Below, piece after piece: positions 11,097 through 26,000 of a stretch of DNA of 64,000 nt (its first letter is position 1; the number at the start of each line of letters is the position of its first letter). Below the pieces are notes generated by a model. The model saw nothing but the letters and a program-made list of their open reading frames with translations. It was not told the origin of the DNA and did no database searches. Source of the stretch: Psococerastis gibbosa (taxonomy: Eukaryota > Arthropoda > Insecta > Psocodea > Psocidae); assembly GCA_963971405.1 (NCBI GenBank), contig OZ020489.1, positions 19,556,290-19,620,289 of the forward strand, in the 5' to 3' direction. Made by a program: the position numbers and the translations under genes.

Positions 11097-14000
11097 GTGA
11101 GTACTTTTACTTCGTTAGGCATTAATGCAATTTCTTCTCCTCAAGGTTGCATGCCAATTAGTGTTGAAAAATTTGCATTTGACAATAATGTATTTGTTAC
11201 AGGGATCGTTTTAGTGGCAATCAACCCGTATGACGATCTCCACATCTACGACAACGATACAATATGGACCTACCGTGGTAAAAGCCAGGGAGACTTGGAT
11301 CCGCACATTTTTGCAGTTGCTGAAGAAGCGTACACACGACTGGAAAGGTTTGTAGCCAAAACCCCATCATGCACTATTGCAATGTAGCCAGAACATTGTC
11401 ATGTCGGCTACAGCTATTCCTTAAGTCATGCTATACTGCAATGTAACCCAATATTGTCCAGTGAGCTTCAGCTATTCTTTACGTAATTTATTCCACTACT
11501 GAGCTGCCCCAAGACAATTTAAAATCCGATTAGGGTTATTTTTAACATGTCTAAGCACATTCAAAATATCAGCCATTTCAAGGTAGGGAGTCCGGTAGTA
11601 CCGTAGTTTAAGAGGACATGCTACGTAGAAAATGAACACCCCAAAATTTGCTGTTTTTATTGACTTTTTATTTTTTTATTTAATTAACGAAGCAAGTCAC
11701 TAAAGATTTGGCTCATGGAAGTTGTAGAAGACTACATGCATCATGCATCATTTAATAAGAAATATTAAATATTTGGTGCCTTAGTTCTTCCATAAATACC
11801 AGAACAGGCAGGACAGGATTAAAATTTCGCGTATTCTGGGATTTTTGGAAGAACTACAAAACCGAAAAGTAAGAATACCCGATTATATGATGCACGAAGT
11901 AGTCTTCTACAACTTTCATGAGCCAAATTTTTAATAACTTGCTGAGTTAATTAAATAAAAAATGAAAAGTATTTAATTTTGGGGTGCCAATTTTCTACGT
12001 AGCATATCCTCTTAAGTAATTTACATGTAAATTTCATGCAAGTAATATAGGCTAGCTAATCATATGTAACGCCTAATTTTTTTTAGGGAGGCCAGGGATC
12101 AGTCAATTATTGTCTCGGGCGAATCCGGCGCGGGAAAGACAGTATCAGCTAAATATGTGATGCGATATTTCGCTTCGGTTGGTGGTTCATCCCAAGATAC
12201 TCAGGTAGAGAAGAAAGTTCTCTCATCAAGTCCGATAATGGAGGTAAATACTAATTTCGTATATTAATGTGTTTTTTTTTCTACTTTACTAACGAATATT
12301 AATCAATGTATTATACTAGAAGAATGACAATGTATGAAGAATGACTTTCATATATGAATATTATGAATGCAAAAGACGATTTGTCACAAAAAATAATTTT
12401 TCAGTTGGTGGTATCACTGCATTCGTCGCATTGACTGCTACAAAAAAATTAGTAATAATAAATGTAATGCGCTTGCCAGATATCAAAGAATATTAATAAA
12501 AATATCACATCCCATAATGTAGAAGCATTTAGGAGGATATGCTACGTTGAAAATTGGCCCCCCAAAATTAAATACTTTTCATTTTTTATTGAATTAACTC
12601 ACCAAGTTATTAAAAATTTGGCTTATCTAAGTTGTATAAGACTACTTCGTGCATCATATAATCGGGTATTTTTTCTTTTCGGTTTAGTAGTTCTTCCAAA
12701 AATCCCAGAATACGCGAAATTTTAGTCCTGTCTGGTATTTATAAAAGAACTAAGGTACCAAAAATGTAATATTTCCTATTATATGATGCATGAAGTAGTC
12801 TTCTACAGCTTCCATGAGCCAAATCATTAATGACTTGCTTTTTTAATTAAATAAAACAAAAAAAGGCAATAAAAACAACAAATTTTGGGGTGCTCATTTT
12901 CTACGTAGCATGTCCTCTTAAATTTAAAAGTTTTGTGCCTCCTGCATTTAGTTTCAAGTGACAAAACGCCTTTTGCATATATGCTTCTCATATAAGTACC
13001 TAATATTGCTAAAATAATTTCGATTAGAATTTGGCCAGTTTTATAATAAAAAGAAACTTAACTCGAGCCTAGTCTGGTTGTATACACCTTTAAGGTTTAC
13101 TTTTAAATGTAACTTCTTTTAAGGGTTACCTTTAAAGTTTCCCCCCTTCTGGATGCTTCTTAAAATGCTTTACTATGGTTAGTTTCTGAATGCTAGGCAA
13201 GAAACCGTTACTTGGTTTTAGTGACTTGCTGGTGTCATGTAGAGGATAAAATGAGAAAATCGAATTCTTCTTCATCTAACCGTCGGGAGATTGAGCAATC
13301 ATACTTTATTAGAGATTTTAACTTTCAGGCTATTGGAAACGCTAAAACCACTAGAAATGACAATTCGTCAAGGTTTGGGAAATTCATAGAAATAAAATTT
13401 AACAAAAGTTACCATATAGTGGGTGCTTCGATGCGAACTTACTTGTTGGAAAAGAGCAGGGTGGTTTTTCAAGCGCAGGGAGAGCGCAATTATCACATTT
13501 TTTATCAGCTCTGTGCTGCAAGAGACAAACTACCCCACCTTCAATTAGGTGAGTATGTTCTCGAATTTGTGATGAGCTGATTTTAGGCAAAAATTGATAT
13601 AAAAAAAACCTTTAAAATTCCTCCAATTTCATTTCAAAAACCTTTGCGTGGAGTTGCATAAAACGCGCCTCAGTCATTCCAATGGCTGCTGGCACCTTTT
13701 TCGAAAAGTCATTTAAACACTTTTAGTAACAGATGCACCGATTCAGCTGACCGCGCAACAAAAACACAAATTGCAATCTTTTTTGTATCTTTTCCAGCGC
13801 ATCAAAATGACTTCTCATTTCTCAATCAGGGTGAAAGCCCTTATGTTGATGGAGTGAACGATCTGGAAAGCTTTGAAGAAACTGTACAAGCTTTGAATGT
13901 TCTGGGGTTTTCAAGAACAGATCAAGAGAATCTTTTCAAAATTCTAGCTGGAATTTTACATTTAGGTAATGTCACCATGGAACAACTTGACGAAGGAAGT

Positions 14001-17000
14001 GCCATAAAGGTAAAATATGTGTGATTGTGATTTTAAGAAACTGGTAAAGATCAGCCGTATTAATTGCCTTATTTTTTATTTGACTGATGAATTTCGAGTG
14101 TGACGACATTTTGCAGTTGAATCTACCCAAAAATAATAAAATAAAAATTATCAACACGTAGTGTAAATGTTTTCGTTATGTATAAAAGGTAGGATAGAAG
14201 TAGATTTTCATCGTTTACCTGGCAAGCCTGGTGATTTTGCGTTAGGGCAAAAAACGTGACTTATTTTGATCTTAAAGACTAAATAATAATAGAGTAAAAG
14301 TCATGATTTATTTATTTATTTATAAAGGCCCCGAAATATAACGTAAGCTATTTTATTGAATTTAAATAACGGTATTGTCCTAGTGTTGAAGTTCACTACC
14401 GGCCTTATAGGAAATTAATGACTGCACATTTTTTATTCCAGCAAAATGAAAAATCGTTAAAAATATTTTCGGATCTTCTCGATGTGGACTCATCTGAGAT
14501 GAGACGTTGGCTGTGCAATCGTCAAATCATTTCTACCAAAGAAATCTTCAACAAACCTATGTCTCTTAACCAAGTAAGTTGCACTTACTATTGTACTATG
14601 GTTATAAGGGGATCAAATAAATAGTAGTTAAGTAGCAAGCATATGAACAAAGGCCCAGCTGTGTTTCAGAACTTCATGTTTCGAGCGTTTCACATGTAAG
14701 AATCTACTCATTCATCAAAGATTTCAATAAAATATTCTGTCAAATATGAAATGTTTGGTAGAGGGGTAAAAAAAGGTACAAAAGCAGTGTTTGATCTGTG
14801 ATGTTGTTCGTCGTAAGACGCATTTACTCAATTTTCAGATTCTGTGATTTAATCGTTTTAAGTTTTTACCTTTCAGGCTATATCTGCCCGAGATGCACTT
14901 TCCAAGCACATGTATTCAGAGTTGTTTAGTTGGATCGTATCTGTAGTAAATTCTGCACTTGTACATAAGAAGGAGGGCTCGGAGCATAGATTCATTGGTG
15001 TCCTCGATATTTATGGATTCGAAACGTTTGAAATGAACAGTTTTGAGCAGTTTTGTATAAATTATGCCAACGAAAAGCTACAGCAGCAGTTTAACCAAGT
15101 AAGATTATTATCTTGACCCATGCGAAACGCCACAAAGTACTGTGTTTCAAGCCTATTTATGAGTAGTCTGCGATGTTCTGACAACCATCATGCTGTCATA
15201 TAAAAGACTCAAGGCAATAGACATCAGCCAGGTCATCTCTCAAGTCTATTTTCTACCGGTACTCTATGGTTTGGTTTAGAACTTTTTCTTTCCAATAATT
15301 CCGGCGCATATCCTCAAAAGAGTCCCACGCCTTATTTATTTTTATTTTTTATTTTATTAATTGGGGTACAGGTGTTGCCTGTGTGCACTTAAGCCTATTG
15401 GCCTATTGTGCCCCCTACAACAAAGTATCTACATCACTTTCTCGAGGCCTATCTCGCCTATCTCCCTCAGGAGAGCCAGGATCTTGAGGGGATTCAGAAG
15501 TGGTAGGTCGTTTACATGTAACTGCAAGCTTCCCGAGCATGCTGCTCTTCTTTGTGCGATAGCATCGCATCGCATCGCAGGTCCTCCGCACCTTCATTGC
15601 AGAATCTGCAAGACTATAGTTGCCTCCCCAAAAGACTCCAGATATTTAACCCCAGGACCGAAGACGCCAAGGCCTGTTCTTGGTTTTGTACTTCCTAGCC
15701 TAGAGCCATCAGTAAACCACTTGATTGTGTGACTATTGAGAATTCCTGCTGATTCGCAGCATTCTTTCATTGTCCCTAATATAGTTTCGAATTCCCTCCT
15801 AAAACAGTATTTAGGATGGATTCTATCGCTTGGCATATCCAGGCAGTGGTCAGACGTAGTCAGAGAGGCTGAGTCTCTCTTAATTGCCCTTCCACTCCTA
15901 ATAATGCCATTTCGGCTGAAGCTTCCACTGCAACATGGAGGGGTGGGAAGTCCAGTACTATCTCCATTGCTGCAGTGGGACAGGATTCCATAGCTCCCTG
16001 TAAAGCACCATGTTAGTGAATACGGGCTTCTGAATGTAGCCATAATTTGGATTATTCAGAGAAAAATTCTCATGTGGTTTGATTTTGCCGTGTCCATGAA
16101 GCCATGACCAATGGTATGGTTACAGTAGGAAAAGACAGGCGGAGTCCCACGCCTTAATATTAATTAAAATAATTAAGAAACATACATATCTATGTCATTT
16201 TGTTGTACGAGACCGTGTTTTTCAGCGATGTGATAGGGGCAGAAAGTTATCAGTGAAATAATATGGGAGAGCCCGCATTTATCTGGAGACAGAACTCAGG
16301 GTTATATGAATTTTATAGAATGGCTGACCTATGTATATGCATCTCTATTTCTGTCTGTTTCTGTGTCTATTTGTATTACTGTGCGCATTAATTACGGGTA
16401 TTTTTGCAGCACGTGTTCAAATTAGAGCAAGAAGAATATTTAAAAGAAGGAATAGAGTGGAAATTTATAAACTTCTATGACAACCAGCCCTGTATTGATC
16501 TCATTGAAAGTAAATTGGGAATACTTGATCTCTTGGATGAAGAATGTAGGGTATGTATAAGTAAAATTTAAAATATGTTAATACTTAGAAATCTGTTTAT
16601 TATTAAGTTTGCTTTAACAATCTCTATGGCCCTTTATACCTTGTGGCAGACCCCTCAATCCCGAGAAGGAGCCTTTTTTGACTGACTGTTGAAATACACC
16701 ACAATATTACTTTGCATCCAAATCACAGGGGCTTATGAATTATTATCGAGTGTAATATCAGAGGTAATCTGGGTTGGTCGCAAAACGAACATAGATAATA
16801 TAATTAATCATTTGTGTAATCATTTGCATTATTTTGTGAATTTTCCAGATGCCGAATGGTAGTGACCAGAGCTGGGTAGATAAATTGATAAAGACATGCG
16901 GAAAGTATAAACATTTCGCAAAAGCGAGATTTGGTTGTACGTCATACATAATCCACCACTTCGCCGACAATGTTGAATACCAAGCGGACGGATTTCTTGA

Positions 17001-20000
17001 TAAAAACCGGGACTCGGTGGTGGAAGAGCAAATAGGAGTTTTGAAGCATTCCAAGGTAAAATTAATGTCCCAACATTTTTTTTCAAATGGTTAATCGTAT
17101 ACAAACAATTTCATGTATGTATTCGATTGACCTCTTCAGTCGCCTCATTGAGTAAATTAATACCTGTGCTGAATTACGACACGTCTGCGATCGCATGACG
17201 TGTGGAGACTTGCACAAGTTCAAGCACGCTACCACCTTGCCATCAAAGCCTTAGTACTATATTTTACTGTGATGGCAGACGGTATGTCAAGTAATTGAAT
17301 GATCCATTAACCATGCCCAGATCTTGTAATCTTTGCTAAAATATTACGGTATGGTAAATATTGGATAACACTGTGCAGTGTATATAATACGTACAACCCA
17401 TTATGTTGATAATACAATATTTACCGTCTATATTCAAATTAGTGCCGTGGATTAGGTGGGGGAGTTTCGATTTACTGTTTTACCCCATTCATAACTTGCA
17501 AATACTGACAATTTTTTATCTAGTCATTTGCGTAGCGATTGTTGATTAGCTGAATTGAAATGGTTGTTTTTGATTAGATTTAACCCCCTAATAGGCATAA
17601 TACACCAACTAATTACTTTTCAGAACGATTTTATACGTAAGTTATTCACGGACGACAGAGAGCGACAGTTAAGTGTTCCTTCGGCCCACGCACGCGTCAA
17701 AATTTCCCCTGCTGCGAAACCCCAGTCATCACGTCAACAGCATAAGAAGACGGTGGGCTCCCAGTTCCGGGATAGCTTGAACTTGCTGATGGCGACCCTC
17801 AATGCAACGACCCCGCATTATGTCAGATGCATTAAACCTAACGACGAAAAAAAGGCATTTATTTATAATCCGCAGCGTGCTGTGCAGCAGCTCCGGGCTT
17901 GTGGAGTTCTAGAAACCATACGCATCAGTGCGGCCGGCTTCCCTTCCAGGTAATAGATTACCCTATCGGAAACTTAACGCTTATGTTAACTTGGTACGTC
18001 GTTATACTCACTTAACGGTCAGCCGCTCAAGAAACTCTTAAGTGATCAATTAGTTTAATGAGACACCATCTGGATGTATCTAAGCGCTAAAGAACAATAT
18101 TATTTGTGTAAATAGTGACCCAACTGCCATGGAAACTAAGTGTGAAAGATTAAAAATAATAATAATAATAATCCTAAGCAGGCTATATTGAACCGTAACC
18201 CTTGTCGCCCAGACAACTTATATTACTGGATAGGGAGAGGACCCGCTTGGTTTTTTCTTTCTTTCCTTGATTAATTGCCTTTTTATATAAGATTCACTTC
18301 GTTTGTAGATGAATTAAATAAGAAGTTAGCCGCAACTATACAGATCTAAACATTCTCCTGCATTGTTTCGTTCTAATTCAGATGCTCTACAAAATTCTTC
18401 CGAAATCGTTTAAGGTTTATGCCACGTTTTAATATTTCCATTTCCACACAGTTTATTTGTTCAAATTAAGTTTTCATTATTTTTCAGGTGGCAGTATGTT
18501 GACTTCTTCCTTCGCTATCGTGTATTATGCAAATTTAATGATATAAACCGAAATGATATGAAATCTACTTGTGAGAAAATACTGGTTAAGTACATCCAGG
18601 TAGGTACATTTAACTGACTTTAATGTATATACGTAATTGAAGATAAGCAACATTAAAATATGCACACTGCCTTAAGATTGTTAGTGAGTCCTCCTTTGCA
18701 TGGCTCCAGCGATTTCTCCTTAACTAGAAAACCTTCAGTTAGGTTGGTTGTGCCAAGGTCGATAGAAACTCCTTCCCCATGTCTGAAATATTAATCAATG
18801 CGCATCTAGTTCTCAACCATTCATACCTTATTTGTTTTTTTGTGTATTTTCTTATAGGATACTGATAAATATCAGTTTGGTAAAACGAAGATATTCTTCC
18901 GTGCTGGACAAGTCGCGTTTTTGGAGAAACTGCGAGCTGACAAATTAAGGGAATGTTGCATTATGATTCAGAAAAATATTCGTGCCTTTATTGTCAAAAA
19001 GAAGTTCAGGAACATTATGAAATCTCTTCAGTTAATGCAGAGATACATCCGAGGGTTTTTGGCTAGACGGTAAGAATACTCTTGTTTAGCTGATGTTTTC
19101 TTATATTTCCGTACGTGACACCCGAAAATTTCCTTTGGTTATCCATTTGGCAGCTCCTTAGTCTGTCCAAGGTTTGACCTTGTACTTAAGCGGGGTTTCC
19201 ACATACGTCAATGGCCAATGGTAAATGTGGTATTGACGTTTTAGCGGACATTAAAGACATACTAAAAATGTCTGCTACCACGTCAAAACCATATTTACCA
19301 TTGACCATTAACGTATGTGGAAACCCCGCCTTATGTAGTATGTCTTTCACCATTAGTGATAAAGGCTCAAAAATTGTCAGCCATGTTTTTTTTTTTTTTT
19401 TTTTAAAAGATTGATCGCATGCAAACAATTTAATGAATGGATCCGATTGACCTCTTCAGTCACCTCTGTAGGTTAGTACCTGTGTTGAGTTACGACAAGT
19501 CTTCGATCGCATGGCGTGTAAAGTTAGCAACTATATTATACGTAATGCTTAATTTCTTTTAGGAAAGCCCGTTTCTTAAAGGAGACCAAGGCAGCTACTA
19601 CTATACAACGATATATCCGCGGTTGGGTGAAAAACCACCAGTATCGGCGAAGTCGGCAAGTCATCATTCGCCTTCAAGCGCTCATCCGTGGGTCGCAGAC
19701 GAGGCTGCGCTTTTTGGAAATGCGTTATAATCATAGTGTAAGTACAAAATACAGTGAAACTAGCATGACTACAGCTTAACTACCGATAGTTAATAGCCAG
19801 CACCAACAAATAAACTTAGACTAGACTAGGGACTAGTTATTATATACTATTGCATAGTAACACAATAAAAGAAGGTGCTGTTGGTGCTGCTGCTGCAAGA
19901 AAGAAGTACAGTATAGTGCTTCAAAACTAAAATAATATTTTTACCTTTTTTCTAACCGCATTTTTTTGGAATTTCAAAGTGCACCAACTTCTCTAATATA

Positions 20001-23000
20001 ATTTTTTTCATTGCTAACAGGCTATGGTTATTCAACGACATGTTAGAGGTTTCCTCATGCGTCGTCGCTACGCCAAGAAGCAACATTCCATTGTTATTTG
20101 CCAGAGCGCAGTAAGACGTTTCCTAGCGAGACGGCATTTCAAGGAATTGAAGAAGGAGGCTCGCTCTGTAGAGCATATCAAGAAGCTCAATAAGGGACTT
20201 GAGAATAAGATTATTTCTCTACAACAGAAGATTGAAGAATTGGTAAGGAAATCAGTCTGACTACCCCCACTACGAAGTTTTTGTACAAAGTCGAATTTCA
20301 CAGGAAATATCCATTGTAGAGCTATAAAAATGTATACCATAGAAGAAATACTCCTCTACATTTTTACCGATGGGCCGCAGTTTTGGAACTCCTTCCTCCG
20401 GAGTCTCTCACCCACTGTTTTGTGTACAAATCAAGTTGTATAATTGGGATATTGTATCTTATCATATATCAACAATTAGAGGTACACGGTACCTATTTAA
20501 CTTAGCAGAAAGGTGCGAATTTGTAGCAGTGCATACCACCCTGGCAAGGTGGAGACTCGGGTTCGAATACCGTTCCTGCCCATATTTCCATGTCTTCCTT
20601 TCTCAAAATTTATAACTGTGGCCAATTGGAATAACAGACAGGCGGCACGTGTGATTGCTGTATCAAAATTTAAAGGAGCTAACGAATGTGATATTTATGA
20701 CTTACAATCAATATTTTATGAGTTATTTGATTTTGTACAATAGCAATGATTAATGAAGGGAAAAGTCTTACAAGTGTAAAAATCAAGTATATGAAATATC
20801 AATTGTAGAGTCATCAAAATTATTAGCACAGACAGAAGACATTTTTATGAGAATTTCGATAGAGGATTTGTACCTCTTTCTAACAGGGATTGGCCACAAT
20901 AATTATTGAATTTGATTTGAACAAAAAATGATTGGAGTCCCAAGGAAGGAGTTCAAGAACTGTAGCCAGTTCATGTTAGTGAAGGCCACATGTTGAAGCG
21001 TTTCTGCTTATGTAACTGTTATATTTGACAGCTCTATCATAGATATTTCCTGTGACATTCGACTTGTACAAAAAACGCGTAAGGGAGGTACTCCGATCCG
21101 CTCTTAAGATTTGTTTTTATCGATTAGAGAAAAAATACATTTCATTTAAATATCCGTGCAATGACCGAATTGCCTTATTTTAACAAATAAATAAATAAAT
21201 ATTGACTTTTTTTGTTCTATTACTAAGCCAACCTAGCGGAGTTAGGGCTATAAAGCCTTCTCTTATACTCAACTAGGAAGGCCCGGGACCGCCTGCTTTT
21301 ACATGCCCTCCGAAGCATGGCCAGAAAATGTAGGAAGTGTAGGACTCGAACCAACAACCTTACGGGTGAAAGTCAGAGTCCGTACCACTACTCTATATGT
21401 CTTGATTTATATTTATATATTTATGTCTTGATTTTGATTTAAAACATTTTATTATCCAAAATTCAAACATTATATTTTTTGCAGAATAAGTCCCTCAACT
21501 CATTGAAGAGTTTAGAGCCAGAAGTCTCTGAACTGCGCACAAAGCTCGAGTCCATGAGACACATTGAAGTTGAAAATAAAAAGAACTCAGCTTCATTGAG
21601 GCAAAAAGACGAGGAGCTCCGTCAATTACAAGAAAAGCTGAACAAAGAGGAGAGTGAAAAGATGGACCTGCTCAATGAAAAGATGTCTATGGCAGAGCAA
21701 CTTAAAGTTATGGAAGAAAAATATAACAGCTTGCAAAAAGAATTGGAACGGGTCAATGAAATGGTGGCCAAAAATCAGTCCGGATATGAGCGTAAGTTAT
21801 TGTTTTGCATTATTTGAGACTTGGCGGAATAAAGCGGATATCAACGTTTTTTGTCTCAACAAATCTAATTATAAACGAGTTTCTTTTTTGTTCGTGCTAA
21901 TTATCAACGGTTATTTAATCAATAGGTTTTTCCATATTTTACTATTACTTGTAGGTTAATAGTCTAGGAAGGATATGAAACTAATTATTTATATCTTTTT
22001 ATTTCTTTCAAACAGTCAATATGAAGATGAAGTTGGAAAACGAGCGGGAGCTGCTTCAAAGGGAGCACGAAGGTGACTTGGAAAATTATCAAAAGCTCTT
22101 GAAAGATTATAGCCTCTTAGAACAACGCAATGAAGATTTGGAACGACAGCTAGAAAGAGGGTCATCGAAGCACAATCGCAGCCCAAGTGACACTAGTACC
22201 CTTTCAAGCCATACTTCTACTGAGTTTGAAAACGATGTAAGTACATTTTGTCAATTATGATTAGAGATGAAATGGTTACCTCTTATCCGGCCGAACATTG
22301 CTGTTCGGTATATCTTTTCTGAAGCTGGCCTTGTTAATGAAACCGGGAAGCGAAACCGTTTGTTACCTTACAATGCAGAAAATTCGTATTCATTCGCCAT
22401 AATTCACCTTAGAGCAGTGCAAGTACTAACTTTCTAACTTGTAAAATGAAAATTTTAAGAGAACTGACTATTAGTCGAGGGACATAAATAAAAAGTCCGA
22501 TTTTGGGTACTGGATAGTGACCAGATATCCGTTTTATCTCTAATGATTGATATTGGCACTAGTCGCCCGTAGTCTACGTGTATTCGTGCACTATTGGCAA
22601 ACTGCGCTAAGTCAACGTCATACAATAGTTTGTAATAATGTTTTTCAATCCTAACATTAATGAACATGAAAAAGAAGTTTTGAAACAGGGAAGCGTATCT
22701 TAGAATATAACAAGTACGTAAATATAAATGTACAATCCCTTTTTGTCACGGCTATGTAATTGGTAAAACTGTTTTTCGCATTAAAACTTCTCAAAAAACC
22801 TTAGCAACACGAAAGCTCTATCACATAATATATCATTTGCAAGATGGCTGTTGCTCGCGTATGTATGCACAGTATGTCAATTTACCATGATACGCTTGTA
22901 GAGGAAGTTCATTGCACTACGTTTTAATTATTCAAGCGTTCAATTAACAATTTGATTTGTATGTACACATTTTTCTGCTGTGGCATCGCGTTAACTCATT

Positions 23001-26000
23001 TTAGTTTATTAATAGCTCTAAGCATTTTTTTAAGTTAAGATCAAGTTGAAAGTAAAAATTAAATGCTTATTCTCCGACAGCCATGAATTGACTGTGCTTA
23101 TGACATTTATTTGCAGGACATTGGGTATGGTTCTACCCGTTCAGCTACACCTCGCTATGGAGAGGGGGATGAAAAAGACAGGTCAATTACCGAAACTACA
23201 AATTCATCGATGCAACTTCCTGAGATCGACATTGGGCTCGTGTTGAAGTTGCAAACTAGGCTAAAAGAAGTGGAAAAGGAACGTGATCGACTTTTTGAGC
23301 GCGTAGAATCTTTGGAGAAAGAAGACAGTCCTACTGAAGAGCGGCAAAGAACTATTGATAGCATAAAGGTATGTACTTACTTTGTTTTATGCTCGGAGCT
23401 GTTGTTCGCATGACATTGTCAACAGCTAGATTTTTGTGGCAACTTGCCCGGTTTACACACTCGGATATTTTTTCGATCCAATATTTGTTCGTTCTGTAAA
23501 ATATTGGGAATGTTAAAGTTGATGTTGCCTCTAATTTTTGCTGATTGTTTTCGTTCCAGCTTGAAGAGCTTGAAATCACAAACGAGAAGTTGAAAAAAGA
23601 CTTAGACGTTTTCAGAGACAACCTTGCTATTGGAGATCCAGGCACCAAAGAACTCCTGAATCAATTCCGGGCTAATGAGAGAGAACTAGGTAAACTGTCG
23701 CAATTGAAATTGACTATACAGTGTTCAATGTGTGCTACTGCTGAAAACTTTTCGACTTGTTCGACTATTGTATATGTAAATATTGTTCTGTTGTAGACCG
23801 TTGTCGGGAAGAGATCATCCAACTGCGTGCAGTGCTGGCCACTCAAACGAAGGGCTTGAAAAATATCGCCAAGATTAATTATGGAAGTACAACAGACATT
23901 AATTTAGAAGTTATAAATGAAGATGGTGAACTTGTGACTGCGTTTGAAGCTCAAAAACGTATTAATAGGTGTGGCTTTATATATTATTACTATACATTCT
24001 CATAGGTTTGGTTGAAGCTCTCCCATATATACGGTTCAAGTGTGTCCATTCCTATCTGAGTACTCCAATGTTAAGTAAACATTATGGTCTCTAAGTCTCA
24101 CTTCGATGGAACGATTGCCAGTCAAAAAGCTCGGCGAGTACTGATTACCTATGTTGACAAAACGACGAGTATATTGAATGCTGGATTAAACAGTTAGCAT
24201 AGAGGTTGTATGGGTCCTAAAACCTCTGAAATAATCTTCACTTCGGTATTTTACTGGAGAAAAAATTCGAAGACATAAGTCTGTAGTGTTTGTAATGTAA
24301 TTTCTGTATGTAGTGAAATTTACGGAACCACATTTTATACTTTCAGGCAACTTGAAGATGAACTTCAGCAAGAAAAGGAGCGGAAAAAAGATGAACTTGC
24401 CGAGTACAGGACTGAAATTCTGAGGTTAAAGGAAGATAATGAACGGCAGCAGAAGCTTCTTTCTGGGAACTTAAATAAGTGAGTAATTTATAACTACCAA
24501 AAAACACACTTCTAAATTAGGCTACGGATAAACACTACATAACACGCCAAAACTAGTTTCTTCAAGAAATTACAGCCTGTTGTGCAGGATTTTTCGTTGT
24601 TCCTGTAGCAGTCGTAGGTACTACTTCAATATGACAAATTTTTGGAAGATACCGAACGCAATCTGTTGAGTTGTCAAAAACCATTCTTCCGATAGTTGAC
24701 TTACTTACTTACTAGCCAACGCCCACCCTTGGCATTTCTGCCATCAGGCGCCGCGCTGACCAGTATAGATGTGCCGTGTGTTCATCTCCGGTAAGTCGAT
24801 CGTTTCTTTCATCATCAAGCATCGGGCAGTCCATGAGGTGGCTGGCGACCATAGGGGTACTCCCGCACAGGACGCAGTCGGGGACCTCAATATTCCATAT
24901 AGTTGAAATTCTATTAATTTGCGCAAAAAAGGATTGTAAATACTATTTTATGTAGGGTCCATTCTGATGTTATGGTAATGGACCTTCAGAGCTTACAGCT
25001 GTATCTATGCAAATTCTATACTTATTTGTAATAACGCATGTTCACTTTATTCGAACGCACTTATAGTAAACTAATTTCATTGCGAAGTCAAGTATTAAAT
25101 TCTCGTGTTAACAAGTAGCATAAGGAATGCTTTGTAATGGCCGAAATGTCCGATCCCGAGATTTCAACGGATTTACATGTTTTGGGGCACCAGGAACGAA
25201 AAAAAGTTTTTTTCTTTTTACGAAATCTGCCTGTCTGTTCGTCGATTTGTGGGCAAGCTACTCGCTGGATTTTGATGAAATTTTGCATGTAGGTTCACAA
25301 AAATCATGCCTCGAGAATATTTTGGTCTAAGTCAATTTTGGAGGTTTCACCCTAAAAAAACTTTTAAAAAACGTCTAAAATGATTTTTCTCAAAAAGGCG
25401 TTATTAGGGTAATTTTCAAATTGATTGCCGCTGTCGAATATTACAGAGCCCGTTTTTTGACATGAAAGTACAAGGAAGTTAAGCAAAAAAAATGTTTTTA
25501 TACTTCGTTACCATTATATTCTTAACGGTTCAGCCTTTGTTCTAAATGAGTTCGGAGATTTTGAACTTTTTTGTCCAACATTTGGTATGAACTGTAATGA
25601 ATGTTACAGGACAACATGAGATCCGTTCCGTCATTACAAAAATGTTATTGAGCAAATATCTTATGCTGGCCAGTTTCCTATGGTGTCCTTTTCCTTATCC
25701 TGATACTTGTGAATATAATATGCTCTTGTCTTTTTTTTTTACTGGGTGCTGAATGTAATGAACGCTACTTTGGTTTTAATATTCCATAATGACTGTTACT
25801 ATTTGTAATGAATGTTGCTGAAAAGTAACATTCATTACAGGTAGTAGTAGTATGGTTGGACACAGTCCCAGGCCACGGTGTGGGCCCATAGGACAGTTCA
25901 TTACAGGTAACACTCATTACAAAATGTAGGCATTATGCCCGCACAAGCTGTTGTTCATACCGACCCGGTTTGGTTAAGGATCCTATCGTTAGCTGCTACA

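Noticed and set aside
20560-20571. A true tRNA gene around the GGTTCGAATACC box
   Set aside because: The A and B boxes fit, but no acceptor stem or anticodon arm could be paired, and diverged copies exist elsewhere, so it is a SINE head.
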